A DNA stretch of 20,049 nt, from the IMG/VR virus record IMGVR_UViG_3300030419_004004, positions 1 to 20,049 of that record; one strand, 5' to 3'. Within the stretch, counting starts at the first letter, position 1; the number at the start of each line of letters is the position of its first letter. A program made the position numbers and the translations under genes. Origin of the DNA: a virus. Of this stretch, positions 6,865 to 17,400 are shown in pieces. The notes under the pieces are model-generated. The model saw nothing but the letters and a program-made list of their open reading frames with translations. It was not told the DNA's origin and did no database searches.

Positions 6865-8448
6865 ATGGCAAGAACAATTGCAGGAGCAAAAGCAGCATTA
6901 GCCGCCTTTAAGGAAGGTCAAGGTGCTGGTGTTCTAAAATTTGATATTACAGGTAATGAATCAAAGAAGAAGGCAAGTATTATTAATGGTTTAGTTACTT
7001 TTTCTTATTATGAAAGTCTTTTGCAAGATTCTATTAGAGCATCAGTAACCTTTGTTGATAGTGGGGGTGCTGTTGATGGAAAAACTATTATGGCAGGATT
7101 ACCAATATATGGATCAGAACTTACTTCAATAAAAATAGAAGATAATAATAATGAGACTTTAGAATTGAATATGTATGTAAATAAACCTGATGATCTGGTG
7201 GATGATACTACAAAATCTATAGCTGTTTTAAATTTTGCATCTAAAGAGTTTTTGATGAATGAAAAAGTAAGACTTAGTACTAGATTTGATGGTCTCATAT
7301 CTGACCATGTGGAGGCTATTTTAACAAAACACCAAGGAGAAAATGGTGGAAAGGAGCAACAATATTTGAATACAGAGAAAGAGATTGATATAGAACCTAC
7401 TCTTAATAAGAGAAATTTCTGTGGTAATAACTGGAAACCTTTTTATGCAATTAATTGGCTATGTAAACAGGGAGTTCCTTCAGCGGAAGGGAATCCAGAG
7501 GCAACTGGGGGTGGAAATACTAATAGTGCAGGATATATGTTTTGGGAAACTGCTGATGGATTTAATTTCAGATCTATTGATTCTTTAATGAATACTGAGA
7601 CAAATAAACCCAAGAAAAAATATATTTACAATGAAACAACTGATATGGGTGGATGTGAGATTCCGGAGGGATATGATGCAAAAGCTTTAACTATGACTGT
7701 TGATAAAAGAACAGATGTTCAGCACAAATATAATATGGGAGCATATTCTACTCGTATGTGGACATTTAATCCTCTTAATTGTGAGGTTAACTTTGAATAT
7801 CCTAATGCCTTTTCTTCTTCAATTGGATCTGAAGAATATTTAAAGATGGCGGGAAAAAATCTTCCATCTTTAAATGAGGAATTTGATACGGATGTAGATT
7901 TTAGTAGATCAAATTTTTTAGTATTAGATACTGGAACTTTACCTCTTGGACCAGGATCTGGTGAAAATAGTGAACAAATTAAAGAATCGAAAAAGGAAAA
8001 TTCTAAACCTCGTGATACTTTAAGTCAGGGTATTATGAGAATGAATCAATTATTTTCTCTTAAAGTGTCGATCACTATACCTGGTGATTTTTCATTACGT
8101 GCTGGAGATGCAGTTTATTTTGATGCTCCTGGACTTACGATGGATCCTAAGGAACAGATTGAAGACCAACAAATAGGTGGTAATTATGTTATTGGAAGTT
8201 TGTGTCATTATATAGATGGTTCTAATACATTAACTAAGTTAGATTTAGTTAGGGATTCCTTTGGTAGAAAACCAAAACAAAGAAATAATTCTACTTCAAG
8301 TAGTTTTCAGAATAGGATATCTGCTAGAAGGTCTTCAAGTGCTGCTGCTAGAGCAAATACTAATAGAGTGGGTCAGAATATAAAGACTTCTTCGAATGCT
8401 TCTCCTACAAACTGGGCAGCCCGAAGAAGAGCTAGACATGGAAGATAA
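6865..8448 (+). CDS. Baseplate hub protein, gp27-like
   Basis: The protein has 527 residues. It is beta-rich, with VLKFDITGN...SIINGLVTFSYYESLLQDSIRASVTFVDSG at the N-terminus (about 23-68), typical of the first barrel of T4 gp27-type hub proteins. Later blocks are NWKPFYAINWLCKQG (about 190-204) and MFWETADGFNFRSIDSL (about 226-242), the second of which is a recognisable hub motif. KVSITIPGDFSLRAGDAVYF...NYVIGSLCHYIDG follows (about 399-451), resembling the second barrel of gp27/gpD-type proteins. The C-terminal 60 residues are Ser/Arg-rich and probably disordered. gp27 is 391 residues in T4 and forms the trimeric ring that holds gp5; gp5 is two genes downstream here. AGGAG (6850-6854) lies 10 bases before the ATG. 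Confidence 0.75.
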   Translation: MARTIAGAKAALAAFKEGQGAGVLKFDITGNESKKKASIINGLVTFSYYESLLQDSIRASVTFVDSGGAVDGKTIMAGLPIYGSELTSIKIEDNNNETLELNMYVNKPDDLVDDTTKSIAVLNFASKEFLMNEKVRLSTRFDGLISDHVEAILTKHQGENGGKEQQYLNTEKEIDIEPTLNKRNFCGNNWKPFYAINWLCKQGVPSAEGNPEATGGGNTNSAGYMFWETADGFNFRSIDSLMNTETNKPKKKYIYNETTDMGGCEIPEGYDAKALTMTVDKRTDVQHKYNMGAYSTRMWTFNPLNCEVNFEYPNAFSSSIGSEEYLKMAGKNLPSLNEEFDTDVDFSRSNFLVLDTGTLPLGPGSGENSEQIKESKKENSKPRDTLSQGIMRMNQLFSLKVSITIPGDFSLRAGDAVYFDAPGLTMDPKEQIEDQQIGGNYVIGSLCHYIDGSNTLTKLDLVRDSFGRKPKQRNNSTSSSFQNRISARRSSSAAARANTNRVGQNIKTSSNASPTNWAARRRARHGR

Positions 8449-8451
8449 ATA
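8445..8451 (+). promoter_or_regulatory. Late-promoter-like box (ATAAATA) upstream of the CP12-like gene
   Basis: GATAAATAT includes the TAA stop (8446-8448) of the hub gene and ends 21 bases before ATG 8473. It is 7 of 8 to the T4 late core. If active, the CP12-like gene and gp5 get their own late start site. Confidence 0.5.
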
Positions 8452-8472
8452 TCAAAGTAAGGGACTAATTTT

Positions 8473-8742
8473 ATGACTAAAGAAATCAAACACGATCTGG
8501 ATCACGAAGTTTATATTGATCCTAAAGATGGTAAGGAGCATATTAATCATGGTATGCTTGAATATACTAAAGAAGATTTAGAATCTGCTCATGCATATTA
8601 TGATGAGTATCATAAGGGTGAAGAAGTAGATCCTAGTGATGCAAAGATTAATGATTATCATACCAGACATCAGGATCAACATCTTGAAGTTTATTGTGAT
8701 GATCATCCTGATGCATTTGAATGTAGAGTATACGACGAATAA
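8473..8742 (+). CDS. cp12: CP12-like protein (Calvin-cycle regulator, auxiliary metabolic gene)
   Basis: This 89-residue, acidic and histidine-rich protein ends in YCDDHPDAFECRVYDE (residues 74-89). It matches the C-terminal signature of CP12 (YCDENPxxxECRxYD), including two cysteines eight residues apart (Cys75, Cys84) that form the redox loop binding GAPDH. In cyanobacteria CP12 ties GAPDH and phosphoribulokinase into an inactive complex in the dark. Cyanophage versions are thought to turn carbon flow from the Calvin cycle to the pentose phosphate pathway. The N-terminal cysteine pair and the central AWDxVEEL core of host CP12 are absent; residues 1-70 (about ten His, LESAHAYYDEYH) are not recognisable. 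AAGGGA (8459-8464) gives a good ribosome-binding site, and gp5 starts 3 bases after the stop. The alternative is a structural protein with a coincidental match, which I think less likely. Confidence 0.72.
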   Translation: MTKEIKHDLDHEVYIDPKDGKEHINHGMLEYTKEDLESAHAYYDEYHKGEEVDPSDAKINDYHTRHQDQHLEVYCDDHPDAFECRVYDE

Positions 8743-8745
8743 CTT

Positions 8746-11457
8746 ATGTCAGGATTATTTAATTCGGGTGATAGTGGAATGCTGTGGTGGATTGGTCAGA
8801 TAGCTGACGATTCCACTTGGCGTGATAATACAATGAAGGGAAAATTTAAAGAGGCCGAAACTATTCCTGGATGGGGAATGAGGTATAAGGTGAGGATCAT
8901 GGGTATCCATGATCAGGGTAGTACTGATGCTGCCCCAATTCCCGAAGATCAGTTACCATGGGCAAATATTGTTTATCCTGTCACTGCTGGTGGTGGGCAA
9001 GGTGGTTCATACCAGACTCCAAACCTTCGTCAAGGTAATGTTGTCTTTGGGTTCTGGATGGATGGTAAGGACATGCAAACTCCTATTATCATGGGAGTAC
9101 TGGGTAACAATGCTCAGACTGCATTGGGAACAGATATTGGAAAGGCTGAAAAAAGTGGTGTTACTAATACATCAAGTGGAAGTATAGCAAAAAGTGGATT
9201 TCCAAATAAGCAAGAAGTAGAGAAAAAAGGAACATCAAAGGCAAAGATTCCTCAGTCTAGTTTAATAACAGGTAAACCAACAACACCAGATATAGCAAAA
9301 GAATCTGCTCCCGCAGCACCTGGAACTGTACTTGATAACTTGGGATTGGATCCATCTCGTGGAAAAACTCCATCTATACTGAATGATATTGCAAGTGGAA
9401 GGGCACAAGCTCAGGCTGCTGGATTAACAGGAGCAGATTCTATTGATAAGATTAAGAGTGTAGTTCAAGGTGGAATTAGAAATCGTGCTGGTGCGGCACA
9501 ATCACCAGCTTCTCCTCCTCAACCTGGACCTACTCAAGAACACCCAGATAATCCTCATCATTTGAGTGCTGCTGATGTAGTTTTAGAAACAAAGCTTCAG
9601 GAAAAAATTGTTGCTCCATTAAAGCAGGAAGATCCTGTAGGATCTGCAACTAAAGCAATACAAACAGAGATTGATAATCTAACAGCAAAGGTTGATAAGT
9701 TATTGGGTTCTAGAAAGAATTATATTGATGCTGTATCAGGACCTCCTACTGAAGATGATATACAGAAAGCAGTTAGGGATACTGCATGTAAGGTGGCGAA
9801 ATTTCAGAAGGTTATCATGGATAAGGTTCAGGAATATCAAAATAAAAAAATGAATCAGGCATTGACTACGGTGGTAGCAGCAATGCCTTCTTCTATGAGA
9901 GCTATGTTTGGGGATCAAAAATTCCTTAATACTCAAAATAATCTTGAAAAATATAATGAGATCACAAATTCTATGTGTGATCAGATGGAAGGTATTTTGT
10001 CAGCGAAGTTAGATGTTCCTAGTTTAATACAGAGAGCAGATGCAGTAGCTCTTAGTGGTGCTTTGTGGGCTGATCCTAATTCGCAAGCAGCTGTTTCAGG
10101 ACTATTAGATTTAAGCATTGGTGGATCCCAAGGTGCAGGAAGTGGTGTTGGTGGAGGAGGTAGTGATGTTATATCAGTAGATAATCCTGCTGTTAGTAGT
10201 GTTGCTGACGTGAGGACTCCACGAGTTCCTATATGTTATGCTGAGGATGTTGTTGCTCAAGGAATAGCGGTAAATAAGGATAAACTTGCTAAGATTGCCA
10301 ATGATCAACATAAAAATTATAATCGTTTTTTAAAAGATGTTAAAAGTCAGTTAGAAAAAACTGATAAAGAATTGGGTGCAAATGCATATGATATGAGTGA
10401 GAATGGGAAAGTTCTTAATATAAGTGATGAAGAGGCTAATGATTTACCTATCGGTGGTACAAATTATTATACAGAGACTGGAGTTCCTACTACTGGTGGT
10501 AGTGGAACAGGACTTATGGTTGATATTGTAGTTCCTGATGGTGGTTGGTATGATAATGGTTTTGCTACTCTAAATGAAGGAGGTGCTGGATATTATGTTG
10601 ATACTCCTAATGGAGGTGGAGTATCGGGCACAGGGACTACAACAGGTATAAGTGCTACTGGTGGTTCTGGATCTGGAATTAAGTTAAATTACACTATATC
10701 TTCTGGTGTTATTACTGGTATTACAACTAATACTGGAGGAGCAAATTATAAGAATGGTGATGTTCTTACTATTTCTCAGGGTTCTCAAGCTGCTATAAAT
10801 CCAACTACTTATGCTACATTTACTGTTGACAAAGTAAGAGGTGTAGTTAATAGAATTAAGAATGGTGGTATAAAGATTAATAAGCCTGGTATTGGTTATA
10901 AAATGGGTGATGTGTTAATTGTTAATCAGCAAGGAAGTGGAATGAATTGTGGTACAATAGTCATTCAAGTAATGGATCCAGGAGAAAAGAAAGCTACTGC
11001 AGGTCCTGTTACACCAGGGGATCTTGCAGGTTCTCTTGGTAAATGGATTCCACCAAGACCACCTTCTAAACCTGCGGTAAATGCAGGACAGAATTTGGGT
11101 GATATGCTTCAGATGTTAGGTGGAATGTCTGGTAGTATGACTCAGGCATTAGACTTTAAGAATATTATGGGAAATATCTTCCCCTTTGAGACACCACCTA
11201 ATATGGCTGTTTCAGATTTCTATACTTTAGCAAGGGGTGGTGCTGGTCAACCTGAAACTGAAACACCTACTGCGGATGTTATTGATAAAGCAATTCCTGC
11301 AGTGACCGATGTTGCAGCTGCTATACCGTCAATTCCTTTTGCTGGACCTGGCCCTGACAAAGGTGATATTCAGTTATTGGCGGATAAGGTTTCATCTGTT
11401 AGTGATACAGGACAAGCAGCAATAGCTGCTCAAGATGATGTTCTTGACCTCTATTAA
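8746..11457 (+). CDS. 5: Baseplate hub/central spike protein, gp5-like, without a visible lysozyme domain
   Basis: The protein has 903 residues, against 575 for T4 gp5. The first 130 residues (MSGLFNSGDSGMLWWIGQI, GWGMRYKVRIMGIHD, QLPWANIVYPVTAGGG, GNVVFGFWMDGKD, PIIMGVLGNN) are the OB-fold of marine T4-like gp5. It sits on the gp27 ring and leads the tail through the outer membrane. A low-complexity Ala/Pro linker follows, then a long helical region (about 285-440). Next is a Gly/Ser/Thr-rich beta region (about 568-745) with two GD-containing turns (NYKNGDVLTISQG, GYKMGDVLIVNQQG). I see no T4-type lysozyme motif and no regular VxGxxxxx helix like gp5C. It starts 3 bases after the CP12-like gene with no clear ribosome-binding site, so coupling is likely. 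Confidence 0.85.
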   Translation: MSGLFNSGDSGMLWWIGQIADDSTWRDNTMKGKFKEAETIPGWGMRYKVRIMGIHDQGSTDAAPIPEDQLPWANIVYPVTAGGGQGGSYQTPNLRQGNVVFGFWMDGKDMQTPIIMGVLGNNAQTALGTDIGKAEKSGVTNTSSGSIAKSGFPNKQEVEKKGTSKAKIPQSSLITGKPTTPDIAKESAPAAPGTVLDNLGLDPSRGKTPSILNDIASGRAQAQAAGLTGADSIDKIKSVVQGGIRNRAGAAQSPASPPQPGPTQEHPDNPHHLSAADVVLETKLQEKIVAPLKQEDPVGSATKAIQTEIDNLTAKVDKLLGSRKNYIDAVSGPPTEDDIQKAVRDTACKVAKFQKVIMDKVQEYQNKKMNQALTTVVAAMPSSMRAMFGDQKFLNTQNNLEKYNEITNSMCDQMEGILSAKLDVPSLIQRADAVALSGALWADPNSQAAVSGLLDLSIGGSQGAGSGVGGGGSDVISVDNPAVSSVADVRTPRVPICYAEDVVAQGIAVNKDKLAKIANDQHKNYNRFLKDVKSQLEKTDKELGANAYDMSENGKVLNISDEEANDLPIGGTNYYTETGVPTTGGSGTGLMVDIVVPDGGWYDNGFATLNEGGAGYYVDTPNGGGVSGTGTTTGISATGGSGSGIKLNYTISSGVITGITTNTGGANYKNGDVLTISQGSQAAINPTTYATFTVDKVRGVVNRIKNGGIKINKPGIGYKMGDVLIVNQQGSGMNCGTIVIQVMDPGEKKATAGPVTPGDLAGSLGKWIPPRPPSKPAVNAGQNLGDMLQMLGGMSGSMTQALDFKNIMGNIFPFETPPNMAVSDFYTLARGGAGQPETETPTADVIDKAIPAVTDVAAAIPSIPFAGPGPDKGDIQLLADKVSSVSDTGQAAIAAQDDVLDLY

Positions 11458-11468
11458 TAAATATACCT

Positions 11469-14400
11469 ATGGCAGATTCTACATTTAATTTATTTGGACC
11501 TCTTACGAAGGACGACGTCAGGGTAGGATATATTTCTACCGATAGAGGGTATATTAATGGTGTGAGTATTTGTCAAGCTAATGTTCATGCAAAAAAGAAT
11601 CCAGGTGAGACTTTCATTTATAAACCTCAGAGAAATATAGTTCAATTTTTAACTATTAATGAAGTTAATAGAATAGGTGAGGATCCAAGTGATGCGGGAA
11701 GGGATAGAAGTTGTCCTGATGGTCTTCAAATGGATGGAGTACCTTCACCTTTGAGGGCAGTTTTTATGGGTGGAGGTGGAGTAGGTGTTGTAGGAAATCC
11801 AGTTGTTAGTGATAATGGTCAAGTGATGGCTGTTCATTTAATTGATGGTGGATTTGGGTATAAGTATCCTCCACTTGTTCAAATAAGGGATGATACTGGT
11901 ATTGGTGCGGGTGCTGTTATTTCTGTGGGAGTTGGTACGGTTGCCGACAAATTTGAATATTATACAGATAAAGAAGATTTTGAAGAATATAATCTTTGTA
12001 CTGATGTTTTTACTGATCCATCAAAGAGTGATGGTGGAAAGGATTCAAAAGATTCAACGAGAAGATCTGCATATGGTAGAAGATGGAGTCCATCTGGAAA
12101 GGATTTAGGTCCGTGGGTACCTCAAAATTATACTGATGATACGGAGGAACCTTTTGAGGATGTAATAGATGAGTATATTAAGCAACTCAATGAATCAGGC
12201 AAAGATTGGTGGACTACAAGAAAAGAACCACCTTTAAAAGTAACTGCGGAGGGAGTTACTACGAAGAGTTTTTATAAAGTACAACATTGGACATGGGGAC
12301 CAGGCAGTGCTACACCTTTTAGTGAGGTTCCTTTTGAGATACATTGGCATTCTCCTCATAGAAAGAAAGCTCTTGGGTTTGAGTTTGTGGCTAGAGATAA
12401 ATCTCATTCTTTTAGGATAGTAGATACCAGTAAGAAGGATGATGGTAGTAGAACAGATGTTTATCAGGTTAGAGAGAATGTAACTTATGATATAAAGGTA
12501 ATTGGTAAAAGGCCAGGGCCAGATTTTAAGAGTAAGCAGAGTGATAAGATTAACGAATTAGCAGAGATGGGACTCCTTAAAAAACTTGGAGCAGGAAGAT
12601 TACAAAAGGATTGGAAACAGTTAGATGCTAATGAGATAGGTGAGGGAGATAAAATTTTTGCTGATTTTTTAGATACTTTAGACGACGATGATGATATTCA
12701 AGTGCAAGCACATCGGGGAAGATTTAAGGCGACTAAACCGAGAAAAACTGCAGGACTTAGAAAGGATAGAACGACTTATAACTTAACTTATAGATTAGAA
12801 ACTGGGAGACAGGAGTTGGCACCTAGTTTTATGAATACGTATGCCATATCTCCTAAACCACCATCAAATGTAAAGGGATCAGATTTTGCAGGACGATGGT
12901 TTACTTTTGAGTGGGATATTGATTTTCCTTATGATGGAGATTATATTATACAGACAGCAAGGGATTGGAGCTCAAGAATTTATCTTGATAGTGAATCTTA
13001 TACAGATAAACTTGTAACCAATACTGGGACTAATCCAGGAGGTGATAAGAGGACCACTAAGACGGGGCATCGAAATAAGGTAAGCATTAAAAAAGGTCTT
13101 AAGAGGTTGCGATTAGATCTTTATAATCAACCTGAGATGGGGTTAACCTATGACCAGCAACCACCTTCACCTTCTAAAAGTCAGATAGTTTTTAATATTT
13201 CAACTGGATCCATGTTTGCTAATGGAGTTAGAATAGAAGGACTTGATATTAATGAATCAAAACCCTTTACTCCTGTAAGTATGGGACAAAAGGGTCAATT
13301 AAGGGTAACTCATACACGACAAATTGAGTATGGAAAGAAATATAAGGTAGTCTTTACAAGTAAAGGTAAAGGAGGAGTACAGGGTGATATTAAATATAAT
13401 AATTTACACCCTAGAAATAATCCTATAAGAGTTGTGAGGGGTGGAAGGAGAATTGAATTAGTAGATGGTAGTGGTAGTGATACTAATTTTGCACTTGATA
13501 TTGATTCTGGGAGAGGAAAGTTTTCTAATGATGGAAAACAATTGCAAGGAAGTGGAAATATTAGATTAACTGCTTCGTGGAAAGATAAAACTAATGTTGC
13601 AGGTGTAGCAGTAGATAGTGTTCAAATTGCTGGAAAAACTTGGAGGAGAAGCCGGACTAGAGGAAGTCAAACTCATACTATTAATGTGAGTAGTGCTAGG
13701 CCAAACATAAAATTGAGAACACAAGGTCCTAATGTTATTCAGATGGAGGATTTCACTGATAATGATTGGACTGATGTAATTGTAACTGCTAGTGGTGGTC
13801 AATTTACTGATCTAAAAGGAAATGTTGCATATTTTAGTGTTCCTTATCCTCCTAAAAAGGTAGGAAGATCCGAATCTGGTACTCTAACAGTAGCAGAAGT
13901 TTTTAATACTATTGATTATATTAATAAGGCAAATCGAAAATTATGGAGAACGAATGTTTATGAGAGAGGTGGATTTCTAAATGACTATGGTATTTGTCCT
14001 TTCGATACAAATATACAGTTAAAAGATAATCCTTATGCAGGAGAACATCAAATTGTATGGCCTAATGTTAATTTCCCTATTGATGGAAATTATGATATTG
14101 AAGTAGCAGTAGATGATAATGTAAAGATACAGATTGGGGATCAGGTTAAGATTGATAAAAAGGGATTTATTGGTGATACAGATGTAAGCACGGGAACATT
14201 AAAATTAACACGATTTATTAAACAGGGAACTTATAATATTACTGCAGATTTATATCAAAAGCCTGGTGGTGCATATTCTTTTAGAGATATTACTACTGGT
14301 AAGGAAGTTGAGAGAATTGATCCTGTTACTGGTCTGGTAAGGAAGTTCATAGAGAAAGTTCAGAAAACTGAGGTTACTTTTAATATAACTACTTCTGCAC

Positions 14401-17400
14401 TTTTTCCAAGTGGAATAAGTATTCCTGGACTTTTCTCTATAGGAAAACTGCTTGGTAACACCCAAAGAAAACAAACAATTATTAAGCAAGTAGAATCTGA
14501 TAAGGAATATGATATTATATTACCTACTCGTACATTTGTACCTACTGGTGTAAGAATAAAGATTGAAGATAAGGGTACCAAATTAAAGATGGAAGAATGG
14601 GTTAATAATGTTTGGGAAGATCTTAAAGTCACTGTAAGTGGTGGAGAATTTTATAATATACAAGGAAATAGGTGTAAGTTTAGAGTAAATAGGAGTCTTA
14701 AGGGTATTAACCCAATGGCTCTTGCTATTAATATTGAGTCTACTTTTACTGCGAAAAAAGAGATAGTTCCAAAATCTTGGAATGAAAATCCTATGGGTGT
14801 GGCATTAACTATTGAGGCACCTCCACCACCAATTCCTCAAGAACCTGTTCCTAAAGCAGAAGGTAGATGTCCTAATAATCCTTATTGGACAACTAGGTTC
14901 CCTGGTGCTAAAGAGAGATGGTATCCGGTTCGGTATGATGGATGGGGTAAATTGTTGAATGATTATGGTATTTCGCCACTTCCACCTTATGATGAGGATA
15001 GGCAACCTCTAGTTGATGTACCATTTGAGGTATACTGGAATTCTCCTCATAGAGATCATGGGTTGGGATATAGATTTAGGTCTCAAGATGGATCTCATTC
15101 TTTTACTATATTGGATAGTAGTAGTGTAATGGAGGGTCAACGAACTGAAACTCATAAAGTTAAATTAAATACTACTTATAACGTAAAAGCAATTGGAACG
15201 AGAGCACATGCTCAGGGAAGTAAGATATCTAAAAATGGTCCTCTTGGAAAAGCAGGTACGGGAAGTTTTGATAATTCCAAAGTTATTGAACTGGCAGAAC
15301 AAGGTCTTCTTAGACAGATGGGTGCAGGTGCATCTGTACAAGAATGGAAGACTGATAGGTTAGATGCTAATAGGAGTGGTACAGGGGATAAAATCTTTGC
15401 TGATTTTCTTGATACTTTGGATGATGCAGATGATCTTCAGATACAAGCCGGAGCAGGACAATTTACTGCATCTAATGCGAGAACAGTCGATTCTTTGAGA
15501 GGAACTAGAACAACTTATGATTTAACTTATAGAGTAAATAGGGTTCCTCCTAATGATGCTGGTAATTTTACAAATAGTTGGACCAAAAGTTTTGATTTTG
15601 GTGGATGGTTTAAAGTGCAAATGGAAGCAGATGATATTGGTGAGTTGTGGATTGATGATGAGAAAGTAATAGATTTGGATAGAAGAAGAAAGAAAACTTT
15701 TGATGAAAAGTTAATTTGGATTGATGGACCTACTTCTGATGAGGAATTTAGGAAAAAGGGTCCTACTAACCATGATATAAAGGTAGTTGTTGAGAACTTT
15801 AAGTCTCAAATTATGAAAACTGTTAATGCAAAAGTTTTCAATACTATGGACTGGATTGGTGGTGGTACTGTTAAACCACAAAAGAAAGTAGTTAGGTTTA
15901 GAATTACATCTGGTTCAATGTTTGCTAATAGTATAAGTATTCCTGAATTAGGTATTCATGAATCAAAACCCTTTACACCACCTACGCAAGGACAAAGAGG
16001 TCAAATTAATGTAACCCGTGAGAAAGAAGTGGAGGTTAATAAAGTTTATGATGTAGAGTTTTCTAGTAATAACAAGGGAAGTCAGAAGAATTGGGGACTT
16101 AAGTATGTGGGATTGAATTCATTAAATAATGTTATTAAGGTTCGAAGAAATAATAAAAGAATTGAATTAAAAGATGGTAGGGGTAATGATACTAATGCAT
16201 CATTGACTATTGATAGTGGAAATGTGAAATTTACCGATGATGGTAAGGGATTAGTAGTAAAAGGAAATGAAGCTACGTTTACTTTTGATTGGAATGATAA
16301 TCCAAATGTAGCTGGAAGAGCAGTACAATCAATTCAGATTGGTGGTAAAACATGGAGAATAACAAGAGCTAGAAGAGGTAGTATAACAAAAACCGTTCAG
16401 TTTTCTACTCAAGCTTCTCCTGATAATACATCTAATATAAGATTACGAAATAGGGGTGAGTCGGTTGTTCAGATGGAAGATCATACAGATAATGATTGGA
16501 CTGATATTCAATGTGCTGCTACTGAAGGAAGATTTTTTGATTTTAATGGAAATAGATGTAAATATGTTGTTGGATCTGCTACTAAAAGTGCTGGTGGAAT
16601 TGCGGGTGGTACAACAAAAGATGGTGTGACTTATGAGGGTCCACATTTATTCCATTATACCGATAGTCGATGGGGTAGAGTTATGAATAAGGAGGGTGTT
16701 TCTCCTATTGCATCTCCTGGTCAAAGTTTGTCTGATCCTAATGAAAATATTCTTGGTTGGAAGATTCTAACATGGAAAAATGTGAATTTTCCTCAAACAG
16801 GAAGGTATGAAATAGTTATGGCAGCAGATAATAACGCAAAGCTGTTTATTGATGGTAAACAGATGGATTTTGTGCAAGATAATTATAGAAAAAATGATTA
16901 TGATACAACATCAATAGAAGAAATAGGGAAGGGTAATCATGATATTAGAGTTGAATTATTCAATGCCAATCATAGATATAGAAATAACTCTAGTAAAAAC
17001 GATAGAAAGTTTTTATCTAATCCAACGGGTGTTGCTTTAAAGATTACTACAAGGATGACTGTTGGAACAGGTACTTATAAGTCTTGGAAGGAAAATCCAT
17101 TGGGTGTTTCTGCAAAACTTATTCCACCACCTTGCCCTAAGCCTATTAAAGGTAAGGGTACGGTTGTAGATCCTGTTGTATTAGATCCTGGGAATGGATA
17201 TCCAAGACCTAAGGGGCCTGGATATCCTGTTCTTTTAAAAATGAAGCCACCTATTATTAAAGATGGTGGAATCAATTATGATTGTTCGAAGGATACTATA
17301 AGATTGGAACCTTCTAATGGTGTAAAACTTTCATTGTGTCAATGTGGTCCTTTTGGTAGAGTTGAGAAGGTTTGTATAGAAGGTGAGGGAGGACCTGATG

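Noticed and set aside
8909-9187. Second plus-strand frame inside gp5 (92 codons)
   Set aside because: It lies over the conserved gp5 OB domain and has shadow-like composition.
11457-11463. ATAAATA as late promoter for the giant adhesin gene
   Set aside because: It ends only 5 bases before the ATG, so a transcript starting there would lack the start codon region; probably AT-rich chance after the gp5 stop.
12240-17140. Mobile element or recent DNA duplication within the adhesin gene
   Set aside because: The repeat is clear only at protein level; no terminal repeats, transposase or near-identical DNA, so it is an old duplication.
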